From Aurelia coerulea (Eukaryota > Cnidaria > Scyphozoa > Semaeostomeae > Ulmaridae), in contig CM076948.1 of NCBI GenBank assembly GCA_039566865.1, forward strand, positions 20,471,001-20,535,000: a DNA stretch of 64,000 bases, given 5' to 3'. The position numbers were made by a program, and so were the translations under genes. Positions within the stretch are counted from its first letter, which is position 1; each line of letters starts with the position of its first letter. The notes under the pieces were generated by a model. The model did not search any database, had not been told where the DNA came from, and saw only the letters and a list, made by a program, of their open reading frames with translations. Below are positions 14,201 to 29,200 of this stretch, piece after piece.

Positions 14201-17200
14201 TATGTCTGGAAGGAAGAAAAGGGGAGGAAAGAGAGAAAGCGGAATAGAAGGAAGGAAAAGGAAAATCGATGAAGGGAGGGAAGAAGAAATTAAAGGGAAA
14301 AAAGTAAGAAAAATGAGAGGAGAAAGAGCACAGGATGGACAGAAGATCGGACGACAAAGAAAACAATGAAAATATGAAGAGACCAGGAAAGACTAAATGA
14401 AGGAAAGAATGAAGAAAATCAGGAAAGGTAGCTTTTGAGAGTAATTCCAGTTCTTAGTGGCTTATCCACTACACGGTACACAGTATTGCAACTCATCTCA
14501 AATCCGGAACTGTAGAAAATTGATAAAACAATGGAAAGAAGAATTCTGGTTTGACTTTCCTTCGCAAGAAGGCAAATAATTTTTCCACCACTGTAGTAAA
14601 GTAAACATGGAGATACATAACAACTCGAAAACCTACACTTAACATGGAGACCAAATGTTAAAAAGATATCCCCAAAATATCCAGAGTGATGTGCCCCATT
14701 ATGCCCATGTCGTCGCAAATTTTTGGTTTTGATCCTCAGAGTTTATAATGAAGAAACCAAGTAGCTAGGTTACTTGCTAATCAGCAATAATAGGCGATAT
14801 TACGATGCGACCGGGCATAAGGCATAATGGGCGATACCACGAAAGAAGAAGGGTAAATCTACAGTTCTATCTGGCAGATTTTGTTTATTTGATTCAGGAG
14901 CTATGTTTCGCAATCGTTTCATTTGAGCCCTAAATACGTGAGAACTACAATGCCTTCTGCTCGGCTTCAGAAACAAATAAACAAAATCCTCCAGCTAGAA
15001 CTTTAGATTTACCCTTCTCCTTTAGTTGTAAGCACATAACATCTCTTAAAAACCACCTTTCGCCTGTGCAATGCGAGAGTTTGCCCAACTAGTTTCGGGG
15101 AAACTTGTGTGGCTTTGTTTGTGTGTTGAATTACTGGTTGAGATTATGTACTTTGTCTGCAGTCGCCAATCACTTTGGATTGAGGTGTCAATCAATCGAA
15201 CGCAACTGTTGCTACTGTATTACAAAATCTGTCCTTGTTCATTTTATTCGGTAGATCATGCTATTTTACTTGCTAAGTTGAGGAAGAACGGTGTTAAAAA
15301 TCTAGAGCTTACTTCATTTACGTCCTGTCTAATGAAAAGAAAACAATTCTGCAAAGTAAACTGGGTATGTTCCAAACCATGTCAAAGCCGAAGATATTCG
15401 CTGTGGAATGCCCTCTTGTCTTCGCCCTCTTTTGTTTCTGAATTATATCAATGATCTTCTGTTTTCTCAGAAGAAAAAAAAGTGACGATGTACGCCGACG
15501 ACACAAGTATTTCCTACACTTCCTCGATGAGTTTATAAAATATATAAACCAAACTCTAGACAGTGAACTGAATGATTTGAAGCAAGGTTCCCAGCCCAAA
15601 ATTAACAAAATTACGGATGATTGATACTGATGAAGACTGTTGATCATCCATAGGATTTTTTGGTGACTCTCAGGTTGAAAATATAGACCTGACATGACAA
15701 AGAATCTGGGTGTGATAATCGATAGGAACTTGAATTGGGAAGAACACGTTAACAATCTCCGCACCACGGTTTCTCGTGCAATTGGGTTTCTGACATATTC
15801 CAAGAATATTTTCACCCCAAAACATATTGGGTAAAATGTATCGGAGTATTGTCGAGCCCCATTTTCGGTTCTGTTGTTCCGTATGGGGGTGCTGTGGGGT
15901 GACTAAGCTGCAAACCTTACAAAAGTTGCAGAATCGAGCGGCCTGAATTGTAGCAAAAATTAGATTTGATACGCCAGTTATGGATCTAATTCACAATTTG
16001 AATTGGCCTGTTGTAAGTGATATCATTAGAAGCGAAACTGCTACTATAATGTACACATCGCTAAATGGTCTCGTCCCGGAGTACCTTTCCGACTTGTTTG
16101 AAAAGAATTCGACTCGAAAAATGTCAGAAAACTGATAAATACCACGGACTCCTGAAAAGCAATTCTCGTGGACAGACGGGGCTACCATGCCCAGATAAAA
16201 CACAAATAAAATACGACGACAGCCTGCAAATCTATGACGATACAATTATCAAACAAAGATTATAAGAAAATACTACAATATGAAAATTTCATTACAATCT
16301 TGAATTTGAAAATACGATAAACCCACAAACTAAATAGAAAAAAGCAGCGGCGTGGCCAGGGTAAATTAAGTGGTGGGGGGAACTTAAATGAGGGGGTCTG
16401 GGGGCGAAGTCCCCAGGAAATTTCTGGGACCACGCCCTTTACCTTGGCTTACAATGCATCTCCCAATATCATGCTTGCCATTAGCGACAAGAGAACTTTG
16501 ATAGTTTTGTGAACTGTAATCCTATGAATCAGGGCATGAGGAAAATTTTTGAAGAAAGATCCTTTTCTTTGGCTTAGAATGCATCTCCCAATATCATGCT
16601 TGCCTTTAGCGACAAGGAAACCTTGATCGTTTTGTGACAATTATGCTATAAATCAGAGCACGAGGAAGATTTTTGAAGAAAGATCCTTTACTTTGGCTTA
16701 GAATGTATCTCCCAATATCATGCTTGCCAGTGCTAAAATGGAAGGTTTGACATTTCTCGGAAAATTCTTACCCAACCTATATCCCAACCTTGTCCCCAGG
16801 GTCTTTTGTCATATTGGGACAAAAGGCCTCTTCGTCTCCGTCCCTATATGACAAAAGGCCCTGGGGACGAGGTTGCCTATATCCAGCTATTTTCTCCTTG
16901 GTTTTAGAGGAATCTCGAGGACCATCTTTCGACAGAAGTGGAGGGGGGGCAATTGCCCCCAAACCCCCCGTGGCCACGCCACTGGAAAAAAGAAAAAGGA
17001 AAAGGATGGGAGGCAGGATGCTTCTGTATATCTAACTGTAACTCGATTGTATTCGAAGCATGGGTTCATTTGTTTGGTTACATAAACGATTTTAGTTTTA
17101 GCATTGTACCGGGTGAGTCAAAAAAGGATCCCTGAATAAGAGACCACAGATCCTTCGATACCAAGACAATAATTTTCGCAAATATGTCATTCAAATATAT

Positions 17201-20200
17201 TCTACATTTTATCTGCCTGAAATCGGCCACTCCGTTCTGAAATTATAAGAGATTTTCTCGAGGAAGCCCCTCCAAGAACCTTCCCGGGGGGGGGGGGTAA
17301 CTTCAATAGGCGGATGACGGGGTGTGCTATTTTGAATTGTAAAATCATACCCTAAAATTTATGAATTTTTCAAAGACCATACCCCAAAATTTACGGGCCA
17401 TTCAAAATAGATACCCCAAAATTGTGACAAAAATTCGAAATTTTAACCAAGTATCTGAAATTAGATCAAATTCAATACCCAGGAGCGTTTGTCTTCCAAA
17501 ATGACACCCCAAAATGTATGTTCATTTGTGATGTTACCAAAATGACACCCTAAAATTTATTTTCAGCCTGAAAAAGGTCCCCCAAAAAGAGGCAAATCCC
17601 GTACCGGTACATATGGTGGTGACCCCCCCCCCCCCCCCCCCCCACGGGAAACCTTTCAAAAACTGCATAAAATCACGACCAAATTTCTCGCATGTCTATG
17701 CCTCATAGCAATGACTTGTACATGTTTTGGTACGTTTATCCTTTTGGGAGATGAGAATGTCATCCCTTGGAGCGAAACAACATTGTTCCGGACGATTTTA
17801 TCTTCCCAAGAGGATAAAACATGTTAGAATGTGTTGAACTCATTGGAATAAGGCAGAAAGCTCGTGAAATGTTGGTCGTTGTTTTGAGCCTGTTTTGAAG
17901 ATTTCTCGAAAAGGCTTTCTGGAGATCCCTCATAACTTCAGAATGGAGTGGCCGATTTCACAGTCAAGTAAATATCGAGGTCCATTTGAACATGTCTGCT
18001 GTTAAATGTTATGTTTCCCAATATCATCATCTTGATATTCAGGGAATGGTGATTTTTCAAACAGGGATTCTTTTTATTGATTCGCCCAGTATGACACCTG
18101 CATAAAGTAGCTGCCAAAAGGAAATTTTGTTTTCGGCAAAACAGTTTGTCTCACATTTTTGGCAATGATAAAAACAACTTGTGACTTTTGTATGAAGTTT
18201 GTATAAGGTGTATTTTGAATATGAATATCATTTGTATATGGTTACATTTGCATGATTATGAAAATAGAAATTTGAACACTACAATAAAAATTACGATACG
18301 ATAAAAGCTTATACAATGTAGCTAAAAATAATGAAAACACTTGTGTAAATGATCTTGAAATTTCACTTTTTAAATCTGAGTTACAAAACTCAGAAATAGC
18401 TTGGGGGGGGGGGTTGTTACTTTACAAAATACGCGATTTTGAGGCAAGCTCTGAAATCGTAAAGGATGATCAAATGTTGTTTTCATCTGACTCAAAGTGG
18501 TCACTTACTTCACTGAAATAATCATGTTAGATATGACATTGCAAAAGATTTGACTGTAAAAATGGGACACATTCGTATTATGAAATAGTCCTAAATATAA
18601 GATATTTGAGTTATGACTTTTGTCATCTCTTGCCCACAAAGGCTTGGCCTTAGTCCATTTTGTGAAGTTCATCCTTGAGAGTTAAGTTTATCCTTGAAAA
18701 AACCAGGCCCAACCAGGCATAATAAGTGTTCAAGACCACTGAAATAATCAAATGTTGACGATTTTAAACGGAATCGGGAAACTGGCCTGGGAATCAGTGT
18801 GGAATCACTATTGCCCACTTGTAGTGGCCATTGAATATTTTTTTCCATAAGACACAATATCTAATTAGATACATGGTCTAAGCAATTTCTATTTTACTAA
18901 CAATTATAAAGAAGACAATAATAGTGACGATAGACGATAGTATGTAAACGAGTAGCTAAATTACGCATTGTAATCAGAATTTGGTAAGTTGCGTGGAGGT
19001 ATGCAGGAGATGTCGATTATTTCTAAGAAGTTGCAATATTGCCGGTAAATTCGACGCATGATTCTGCTAGACTTATGACGATGAGTCTCTTGTTTCCCTG
19101 TGCTCTTTGACTTCTTGATGGCGCTTCAGTCAACAGAGACTCATAATATTACTCTGAAAAAGTTGACCCTATTTAGGCCTAATATGCTGGGATTCCTAGC
19201 ATACCAATCAGAATGCGAGATTTGGCGAAGAACAATCAGTTTCGAGCCTGCAATTCGATTGACGTATTTACTGAATTTGAAGGAAGTTGCTGCAGCAGTT
19301 ACTTGAAGATTTCTCTGGCTTTTCTCGGCTCGGTCTTAAAAACATGGAAATTGCAGCATTAAAAGACTTATTTTGCACTCACCAGGTAAAGTGAACTTTC
19401 TTCTTCAGATGAATACCAAGTTTTGTTGATTAAGTGTCTGCGTACCGTGGTTTCAGTGTGGTTTCAGTCGCATTTCCTTTCTGAGGAGTGACCGTTGAAC
19501 AGAGCCGAAGCAGTCGTTCGATCCAGATTCGATCAATCGAATGCAGAAGATAGGGTCAGGTTTTTAACTGTTTCATTATGAGTCCCTGTGAGCAAGGTAC
19601 CGCAGGGATACAAGGGACTCATCGTCATAAGTCTATGATTCTGCATGGTAGGTAGGCCCTACCTAATCCGGTCCATGTAGATCTTTCTCTTCAACTCTTT
19701 CCCGCCTTTAGTTTTGAATATCTGTCTTCTAAGAACCACAATGTAATGACAAACAGCTAGAAACAGGACGAGCAGACCGGCAATGATATTCAATGAAAAT
19801 GCCAGAGACCATCGAAGGGGGGTATAGGCCATAAAATTTAATGACAATAAAAATAGACCTGTGTCCAAAAACAAAATTTTGTCTGCAAGCTGAAAGAATT
19901 TCTTGTATCTCATGCATCCCTCAACGACAAGCTCGGGATCTTCGTTCTTCATTGATTTGAAGAATTCTATTGAGATAAAGGCGACAAGTGCAGCAAAAAT
20001 TGATGCAAAGAAGCCAAGCCCCAGGAAAAAGTAGGCCACTTCTTCTCTCGTTCCATTTGGCTTGCTGTCCACGACTAGGCCAACAAACTGGAAGCCAGAG
20101 AGAAACATGCCATACTCGAACAACTTTTCATAAAGTGATAGAAGCTCATCCATTGCTTGATTCATATCGAAACTTTGGTCGAAAATGTAGTTTCGCAAAA

Positions 20201-23200
20201 GAATATCGGTGTATGTATGGCCATTGATCGCACTGAGGAGTGTTTGACGCATGGAAGTTTCATTCTTGTGATTTTCCACATCGTTGTGTGTTACCACATC
20301 ATCTAAGTTCTCGCTGACTTTATTCGAATTCATGATCCTCCGTAAGACTGATTTGGGCTGTAGAATGAGGAGAAACGTCTTCAGAATGTGTAGGAGAACT
20401 ACGAACACAATCTACGAGCGTTGAACTCCAGATATTTGACGATTTTAGGAAGACGATTGCTTTTAGCAACAAGTCTCCAAGCTGGTAAACACGGAATTCA
20501 AAACTTATTTTTCTCTGGTTCCTAAGGTATTAGCAATTCAATGAATTAATAAGCTTACATTACCTGTACATTGTGTTGACCGATAATGGTTTCTTCAGTA
20601 CCTGATTGTCGCGAAAGACTGAAAGACATAGTACATTGAATTGCTAGCATTCAAAAGCAAACCTCAAAGAATTTTACATAGAAATTTCTATGGAATTTTA
20701 TGAAAAGATCCTCAAATCAACAGATAACCAATACCAAACCAAAGAACCCTTGGCGGGACTCACGGACCCTTGGCAAAATCTTTCTGGAGGACCGTCCCTC
20801 TCTCAGTTGCTCTTATTTTGAAATTGAAACTCATAAAGCATAGCAAGGCTGCCAAAAGACAACAATTAGTACAATCGACTGATCCGAGAGATATTAAGAA
20901 ACTTTTTTAAGTTAAATGCAAGGATGTTGTGGCAACTATGTTGTGTTACAACTCTATTCTTGAGTAATATTAACTAACCGTTTATGCTTCGAGCAGGATA
21001 GAAAACTGTTATTAGCTATGATGTTTTAAATGTCAAGAAACATATCTGCAGCAGTGTTAAAGACCACATTAACAATGCATGGATTTGAAAAACAAGAAAC
21101 AAATTAAGAAACTTTTCGAAACTAAGATGCGAAAATCTTTATGTTGAATTAAAGAAGCTTTTAGTACTATGGCCTGATCTAAATTCCTTATGAAAAAGCG
21201 AGCAACTTCTTAAAACATAGCATCGCACTAAATTTACCTGTTCACAGAAGACCCAATATTTTACGTATTAACCCATTGACTGCACTTCGTAAACTATGCG
21301 AGTCAAAAATGGACAAGCGGTGCCATTGAATTCATTTTCTTTGGGCAGTGATCCCCATTTCTATGGTGATTTCGGGATGCCCTGGCCGCCATCATACCTA
21401 CGGCAGAGAAACACATACAATATTGACTGTGCAGTTGCATCATGGGAATATCATCCATCCTTGGGATAGCATCCTGCTTTATTTTCGTAAAGGTACTCGA
21501 AAAGTTGATTCAAAAACCTTATTTTCAGTCATGTGATCAGAATACGACGACATCATTGGCTAATAAGCATGAAATCGGAAGGTTTGCGGGTTTCCCTATG
21601 CCCTATTGAAAGATTTGACTTATATGCTCTCAAGGATGTGCTTGACCACATAAGCTGTTTGAAACTATAGAGCCATCAAGAGTTTATCAATTTTTGTCTT
21701 ATTTCCATTAAAGTGAATGACCTGAGATATATAGCGCTTGTCTATAAATAGGACAAAAAAACACCTAATAGCTCCATAGTTTTCTTTGGCTATGCCTTTC
21801 TTCCGCCTGTTGCAGGGAGGTAGGGGACTCAACGTTTTGACTTGTGTGGCCCTTGGGATGGGGGCGCTCAAAGTTCATCCCATAGAATTTTTTTGCAAAT
21901 TTGTGTCTGTGTGTCAAATTACCCTGGACTGAGTCCGTTACCCAGGGTAGTGTGTCAAATCTTCTAGAAGTTTCTTCTTACTTCAGCTTTGAAATCTAAT
22001 TGCTCGTCTTATTTTATAACGCAACTTACATTTAATCTATAGGCTTTCAGTGCATTCTACTATCCTGTCAGCTTTCTGAACATGAGCAAAACGGCTAATC
22101 GATCCGAATACGAGGCTGATGTAAAGAGAATTTGTAGTATGACTGCAGCACAGGTGAGTACACGTTTTTTTTTTTATAAGAAACTGGTTTATAAGAAACT
22201 AGTACTACGATGACCAAAAATTTAAGAAACTCTAGTACTACGCTCAAGAACAGTTAAGAAACTCTAAAACTTTATTTCTGTATGTCTCTCTTATTCTATG
22301 TTTCTCTAACAAAGGTACATTCATCTTTTCTTGACTTTTAACTGCAAAATTGGTAAATTTTTGCCTTGATGTGCATGGCTTCTTCTTGATGACAATGTCA
22401 ATGCTCAATGGAAGCCCTTTCTCGAGAAGAAGGCTCAACTTCGAACAATACCGCAATTTTAGGCCCAAAAAAATAAGAAACTAATTAAGAAACTTTTACT
22501 ACTAAAACACCGAAATTTTCATGCGAGATTAAGAAACTTTTAGTACTAAGTGCTGATCCAAGTTTCTTATAAAAAAAAAACGTGTATAGATATAGATTGA
22601 TGATTGATCCGTCGTTATACATGGCTTCGTTATTTTTTTGAAATGGTATATCACTAAAAACATGGAAAAACTGTTTAGTAGTAGGTACAAGAATGTTTCT
22701 TTATGCAAACGTTTAACTAGCTGAAAATTTCTGAAAAATTCTTCCTAATTAGGGGCAAATGAGATCCGGTAAATCTGCTCAAAGCTGCGAGAGTCAAAGT
22801 TGTCGGCATTGTTGTCATGATAACTTGATCACGTGTATTCACCCATATTTGGTAGTTGAATTTCTCTCGACTGCAAAAGCTGCCCCCTGACAGTAGGCGT
22901 TAATTTGCTGTAAATTAGCTATTTTAGATTGTTGCCTACTGTAAACGAATTATTATTGATGATGATGATTGGTTACACAAAAAATGTCTCGGCTGCTGGG
23001 CGTCTCAATTGACACTATATTATAAGAATAAATGTGAGTTTAGCTTTTTATGTAAAGATCAGAAGCAGGACCCCTCAAACATAATCGTTCTGCATCGTTA
23101 AGAGCCGTTTTCGTATCAACAGCTTGTTCTGGATACTACTGCCAGGATATAAGACCCTGCTTACACACTGTACCGGTACAATTTTGGATCCGTAACAAAA

Positions 23201-26200
23201 GTGTGGTGGATCACCACTATCCTCCGCAGAGGCTAGATGAATGAGAGTATGAGACTTAGACTTTTGAACCTTCAGGGCGGCAATTCCTCCTCCCCTCCCA
23301 AATGCCCCTCCCTCAAAGCATCTGCGGAGGAGAATGGTGAACTAGCCTCCCGTTTACACTGCTCCTTTTAATCTGTAGCACTTTTTTTCCTTGTTTGCAT
23401 TGAAATTTTTTCTGGAGCAGTGTAAATGCCCATGAATCCTAACAGTTTTGTGACGGATAAACTGTACGGGTACAATGCAAATATACGGTGTTTTCTTCAT
23501 GAGAAGTCCCTCGTTTTTGAAATAATTGGAGTTTGCGCAGTAGGGCCTGTAGAGTCATCCTTGCTACTTGCACAGGGGGCTGTAGTAGTCGATCTAGTCA
23601 TCAAAGATCCTTAGCCGATACAGACAGTTTTATAGATTTTGTAGAATTTTCGAATGTGCGCGAAAATGATTTAAGCATATCAAAATGTATAAAACTTGAT
23701 TTGATATAGACCCTTTTGTAGACAAGCAAAAAGATCTATTGTCAATTCGAAATTAAGTTTACATACTCTTTTTATTCTTGTACTTGATTACGAATTTCAA
23801 AGCTGGAGTTACTTGTAGTTCTATTTTCTTCAAAGGCAAAAGAAATTCCCGGACCAGAAAGCTTCAAGTATTCTTATTGCCTGAGTTCTGCTTTTGAATA
23901 CACTTTCCTCACCAAAGGTGTGCATTTCAATGACTCCACATGGAAGATAAAGTTTACTAAAAAGGTAACTTATTCTTATTACCACATTTGCGATCATAGC
24001 TCGGGCAATAATGCACCGGTGATGTGGCCTATATTATGAAAATAAAATTTACTAAAAAGGTAACTTATTCTTATTACTACATTTGCGATCATAGCTCGGG
24101 CAATAATGCATCGGTGATGTGACCTATATTATGAAAATAAAATTCACTAAAGAGGTAACTTATTCTTATTACCACATTTGCGATCATAGCTCGGGCAATA
24201 ATGCATCGGTGATGTGACCTATATTATGAAAATAATGCACCACATTTGCGTGATGTGGCCTATATTATGAAAATAAAATTGAAAATACCAAAAAGGTAAC
24301 TTATTCTTATTACCACATTTGCGATCATAGCTCGGGCAATAATGCAGCGAATTTGCTTGTTTTATATCCAACGGAAGTGATGTGGCCTATATTATGAAAA
24401 TAAAATTTACTATATTATGAAAATAGAATTTACCAAAAAGGTAACTTATTCTTATTACATTTGCGACATTTGCGATCATAGCTCTACGTTTGGCAATAAT
24501 GCATCGGTGATGTGGCCTATATTATGAAAATAAAATTTACCAAAAAGGTAACTTATTCTTATTACCACATTTGCGATCATAGCTCGGGCAATAATGCACC
24601 GGTGATGTGACCTATATTATGAAAATAAAATTTACTAAAAAGGTAACTCATTCTTATTACCACATTTGCGATCATAGCTCGGGCAATAATGCACCGGTGA
24701 TGTGACCTATATTATGAAAATAAAATTCACTAAAGAGGTAATTTATTCTTATTACCACATTTGCGATCATAGTTCGGGCAATAATGCACCAGTAATGTGG
24801 CCTAAATGATGATTAAACTTATATTCTTACCTAGTGTATTGTTTCTATCCCGTGGACTTGCAAGAGAAACTTGATACCGTTACCTTTTCCTACCTCTTCT
24901 CTCGTCACTCACAACTTGGATTGAATGCCGCCATTATTGGAATAAAATTCAAACTACCGAATCAAATAAAAATGTACTCCTGTTTGAAAAATCACCAAAA
25001 ATTGATTATCAAACCTTCGATAAACAATCTTTTTGAGTTGTTTCGTTAAAGACCCAGAAATATTCATAGATGATAAAATGTTTGCTTTTGATACAGTAAG
25101 GTAGAGAAATTATACGTTGAAGAGCCATATTTTGAGCTATAGTTTTGAAGCAAAATACTCAATCTTGCGTTAGAGTCAACATTTTCAGATTTTTTATAAT
25201 TATTGAAGTCTCCAATGATAGTGCACATTTCTTTCTGTAATTTATGACCAAACTAGAAGAGAAGCTTTACATGCGCAAAGAAATTGATCTGACAATCATC
25301 AATGCTTTGTTGTTGTATGATTCAAATCCATGTAGCCCTAAAAAGAGCTAAATTCGCTAATTTTGAAACCAATTACAAGAATAACTATGTATTGGATAAT
25401 AATTTGGTCCTTGATCTACTTGATAAAAAAGAAAAACGAAGATCGGCTGTGAAATCAAATGTTGATGATTTTTCAAACGGGAGTAGTTTTTTTGGGACAC
25501 CCGGTATATTTCTCATCTGAGCTCCTACGCAGCGATACTTCTCATTTGAAACTGCTAATCAAGTTAGATTTTATATCAATGTTTGAAATGAGATGCACCA
25601 TGGAAGAGAAACAACACAATGGAGAAGCATATGATTTTGATCATAACATTGGTCGCATCAACGGTGCATTATATTATAGTCTGGATAATAGGTGCTACCT
25701 ATTGGAACTACCTGTATCAAATTGCTACTAAGAGAGCCAATAGCAAGGACAATAGAGATAACGCACTTCGTGGTAATGTTTTCATTGTTTTTGCCTTACT
25801 TTGCAAGTTAGAACATTGCACGAGAGAAGTGAAGGTTTGAAAAAGTTTTCACAGACTTTTTTCCAATACTTTGGTACATACTTAATGAAGGGGCTCTGGA
25901 CTATCACAAGATTTTGTGGAATGGCAAAGACTTTGATTAGAATTGGCAATTGTTACTAGATTCAGTGTCCGTGCTTACTGAATAGACGACAAGGCAATGT
26001 TTCATGCATATGGTTTGTAACAAACTGCTTTCAGGAAGCTGAACCGAACTGAACCAGACTTGGAAACTTCCCGGTGTCCTAAACAAGTATTCCTCATTGA
26101 AAAATAATCAAAATTTATCATATTCCTTTATATTTAAATTTTTTGATTCTTTCTGTCCTTATGTATGGATCAGATTTCTGGGGACCATTAGTGTACCACC

Positions 26201-29200
26201 TCATTGACAACAACCCCATTGAGAATCTCAACGTCAAACTATGTAAATATTCGCTAGAAGTCAACAAGCACACGTCGAACGCTGGTTGCAGAGCTGAACT
26301 AGGCAGGCAACCACTTTTACTTATGGCACGCCGTACCGGCAAAAATCAAGTGTTGTGTGTATGTCAATTGTTTGTGTGGCGTGTATGTCAGTCGTGTGTG
26401 GTGTGTATGTCAGTCGTGTGTGGCGTGTATGTCAGTCGTGTGTGGTGTGTATGTCAGTCGTGTGTGGTGTGTATGTCACTTGTGTGTGGCGTGTATGTCA
26501 AACTTGTGTGTGTATGTCAAACTTGTGTGTGTATGTCAAACTTGTGTGTGTATGTCAAACTTGTGTGTGTATGTCAAACTTGTGTGTGTATGTCAAACTC
26601 GTGTGTGTATGTCAAACTCGTGTGTGTATGTCAAACTTGTGTGTGTATGTCAAACTCGTGTGTGTATGTCAAACTCGTGTGTGTATGTCAAACTTGTGTG
26701 TGTATGTCAAACTCGTGTGTGTATGTCAAACTTGTGTGTGTATGTCAAACTCGTGTGTGTATGTCAAACTTGTGTGTGTATGTCAAACTCGTGTGTGTAT
26801 GTCAAACTCGTGTGTGTATGTCAAACTTGTGTGTGTATGTCAAACTCGTGTGTGTATGTCAAACTTGTGTGTGTATGTCAAACTTGTGTGTGTATGTCAA
26901 ACTCGTGTGTGTATGTCAAACTAGTGTGTGTATGTCAAACTTGTGTGTGTATGTCAAACTCGTGTGTGTATGTCAAACTTGTGTGTGTATGTCAAACTCG
27001 TGTGTGTATGTCAGACTTGTGTGTCTACTAGGGGAAGACACTTTCACGAGAAGAAACGTTCGCGAGTTGGAACAAATGTGACATTTTTGCGAATCGACCA
27101 AAATCTGTCAATGAGCTAAATTCATGCATCATCGAGTCTCTGTAATTTCTTTATTTAACCCTATTACTACCGGGCTTTTTCGACCATCGTAGTACCGGGG
27201 GGCTCCGTAACTTCGCCAATATTGCAGATATGAGGACGAAACTTAGTACAATGGTGTACAGGAACAAAATCTACACAATAGGCTACTTTTTTAATTCTTC
27301 ATTACATCAATGACGTCACTATGACGTCATAATTGAGGAAAATTGCACTTTTTGCTTACTATTAGCAATATTGGCAATATTTAAGTTCTTAGTTGATAAT
27401 TTCTTTCATAATGCTACTAGAATATATCCCAAAGCATCGCTGAATAAAAATTGGCAATGTAATATCAATTTAAGCTTATTATTTATATCATATATTCATC
27501 ATTTATTTCCATTAGTTTGTAATTGTTTCATTTAAACCCCTAATTACTGATAAAATACTCTAAAATGCCTCAAAATTGTTGATAACAATCAATAGAACCA
27601 ATTTTGACCATTTAAGGTTATCTAATACATTTGTTGTTATTCATATGACGTCATAAACTTTGATGACGTCATGAATGTTAAATTTGCTGACGTCATCAAA
27701 AATGGATAAAACTATACATCATCTGAAAGCTCTCATCGAGAGCTATTGAATGGTGGTATTCTCAACGTTATACAGTCATCCTTGTTAAAACTGGACTCGC
27801 TTCTTTAATTGTCTGGCTGACCACGTGTTGAAAAGAGGTTGGTAACGTGATCAGTATCTACCATTTTGGAAAAAAATTACAAATTTTAATTAGTTCATGA
27901 AATTTTAGGAAAAGTCGCAAAGTTTCAGCTCTTTATCCTTTGAACTGACGACACTACATCAAATAAACTTCGCCGCGGGCACTTTGTGCCCCCCCCGGTA
28001 GTGATAGGGTTAAAGCACTTGTGGAATATACAATGGGCATGTTCTATCTACAGGACCCATTTCACCGTTGAACCGTTGGATCATGCTGCAGATCCTGGAA
28101 GTGATTTCGTATCACCCTGTTTCTTTTGATGTAATTATTTTATCTTTTTCACAAAGAGTCGTTTAAAGCTTCGCTCCTGGTATCAGTATCCCTCTTCTGT
28201 GTCCATTTTTCCTCAAAAAGTGACTGTTGTCTGCTCGATTCCTCATATGACCTTTATTGCAGGACCATCGAGAGGGGGCGAAGGGGGGGGGGGGGGGGGG
28301 GGGGTAAAAGGTCCAGTAGTGCCAGGAATTTAATTTCCCGAAGGGGCCAATAAAAATATCGTTCCAAACAAATTTATTATTGCTGTAAAACCAATAGAAA
28401 ATTATTGCTGTGAGAAGGACAAAAGTAAACAACTAACAATGAATACGTATTTTTTATAAGAAATTGCTCTTAAGAGCTCGGATGGGAAACGCTAAACCTT
28501 CGAAGATGGAGCAGATGCCTTGTTCTGATTTACACGTATTTTTTTTTACAAGAAACTAAGAATTTGGCCCAGTTCCGAAAATTTCTTAAAATTATCAGAT
28601 TTTTAGTACTCAAAGTTTCTTACGAGTTTCTTAGATGTTCCATGTCATTTAAGAAACTCCAGTACCGGGAAAATATAAGTTAAGAAACTGTCTGATTCCC
28701 TGTGGCCAGATCGTATAACAGTTGATATCGTGTTTCATGACACCGGAATTTGAAACCACAAACTTATTCATACGTCATCTTGACCTTGAGAGGACTGACG
28801 CTGTTTACTGATTGGTCACGGTACGGTTCTAGGACACTCTCTGTACTGGGTCACAGGACACCCATTACTCTACAGTACTGGGAATAAACACACTTCCTAC
28901 AAGGTAGGCGCCCTTGCTAAAAATCTGATAATTTTAAGAAATTTTCAGTACTGGGCCAAATTCTTAGTTTCTTATAAAAAAAATACGTGTAAATCAGAAC
29001 AAGGCATCTGCTCCATCTTCGAAGGTTTAGCGTTTCCCATCCGAGCTCTTAAGAGCAATTTCTTATAAAAAATACGTATTCATTGTTAGTTGTTTACTTT
29101 TGTCCTTCTCACAGCAATAATTTTCTATTGGTTTTACAGCAATAATAAATTTGTTTGGAACGATATTTTTATTGGCCCCTTCGGGAAATTAAATTCCTGG

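Noticed and set aside
13955..14369. Charged Lys/Arg/Glu-rich ORFs on both strands
   Set aside because: Produced by a purine-rich low-complexity tract in intron 6.
15318..15815. 165-codon minus-strand ORF
   Set aside because: It runs antisense to a degenerate LINE reverse transcriptase that explains the region.
23944..24810. Possible CRISPR-like array
   Set aside because: Units are tandem without unique spacers and the context is a eukaryotic intron.
26143..27119. Three overlapping Cys/Val-rich ORFs of up to 312 codons, mirrored at 30396-30914
   Set aside because: They are the three frames of a 19-bp minisatellite with no stops; the mirror set is the other palindrome arm.
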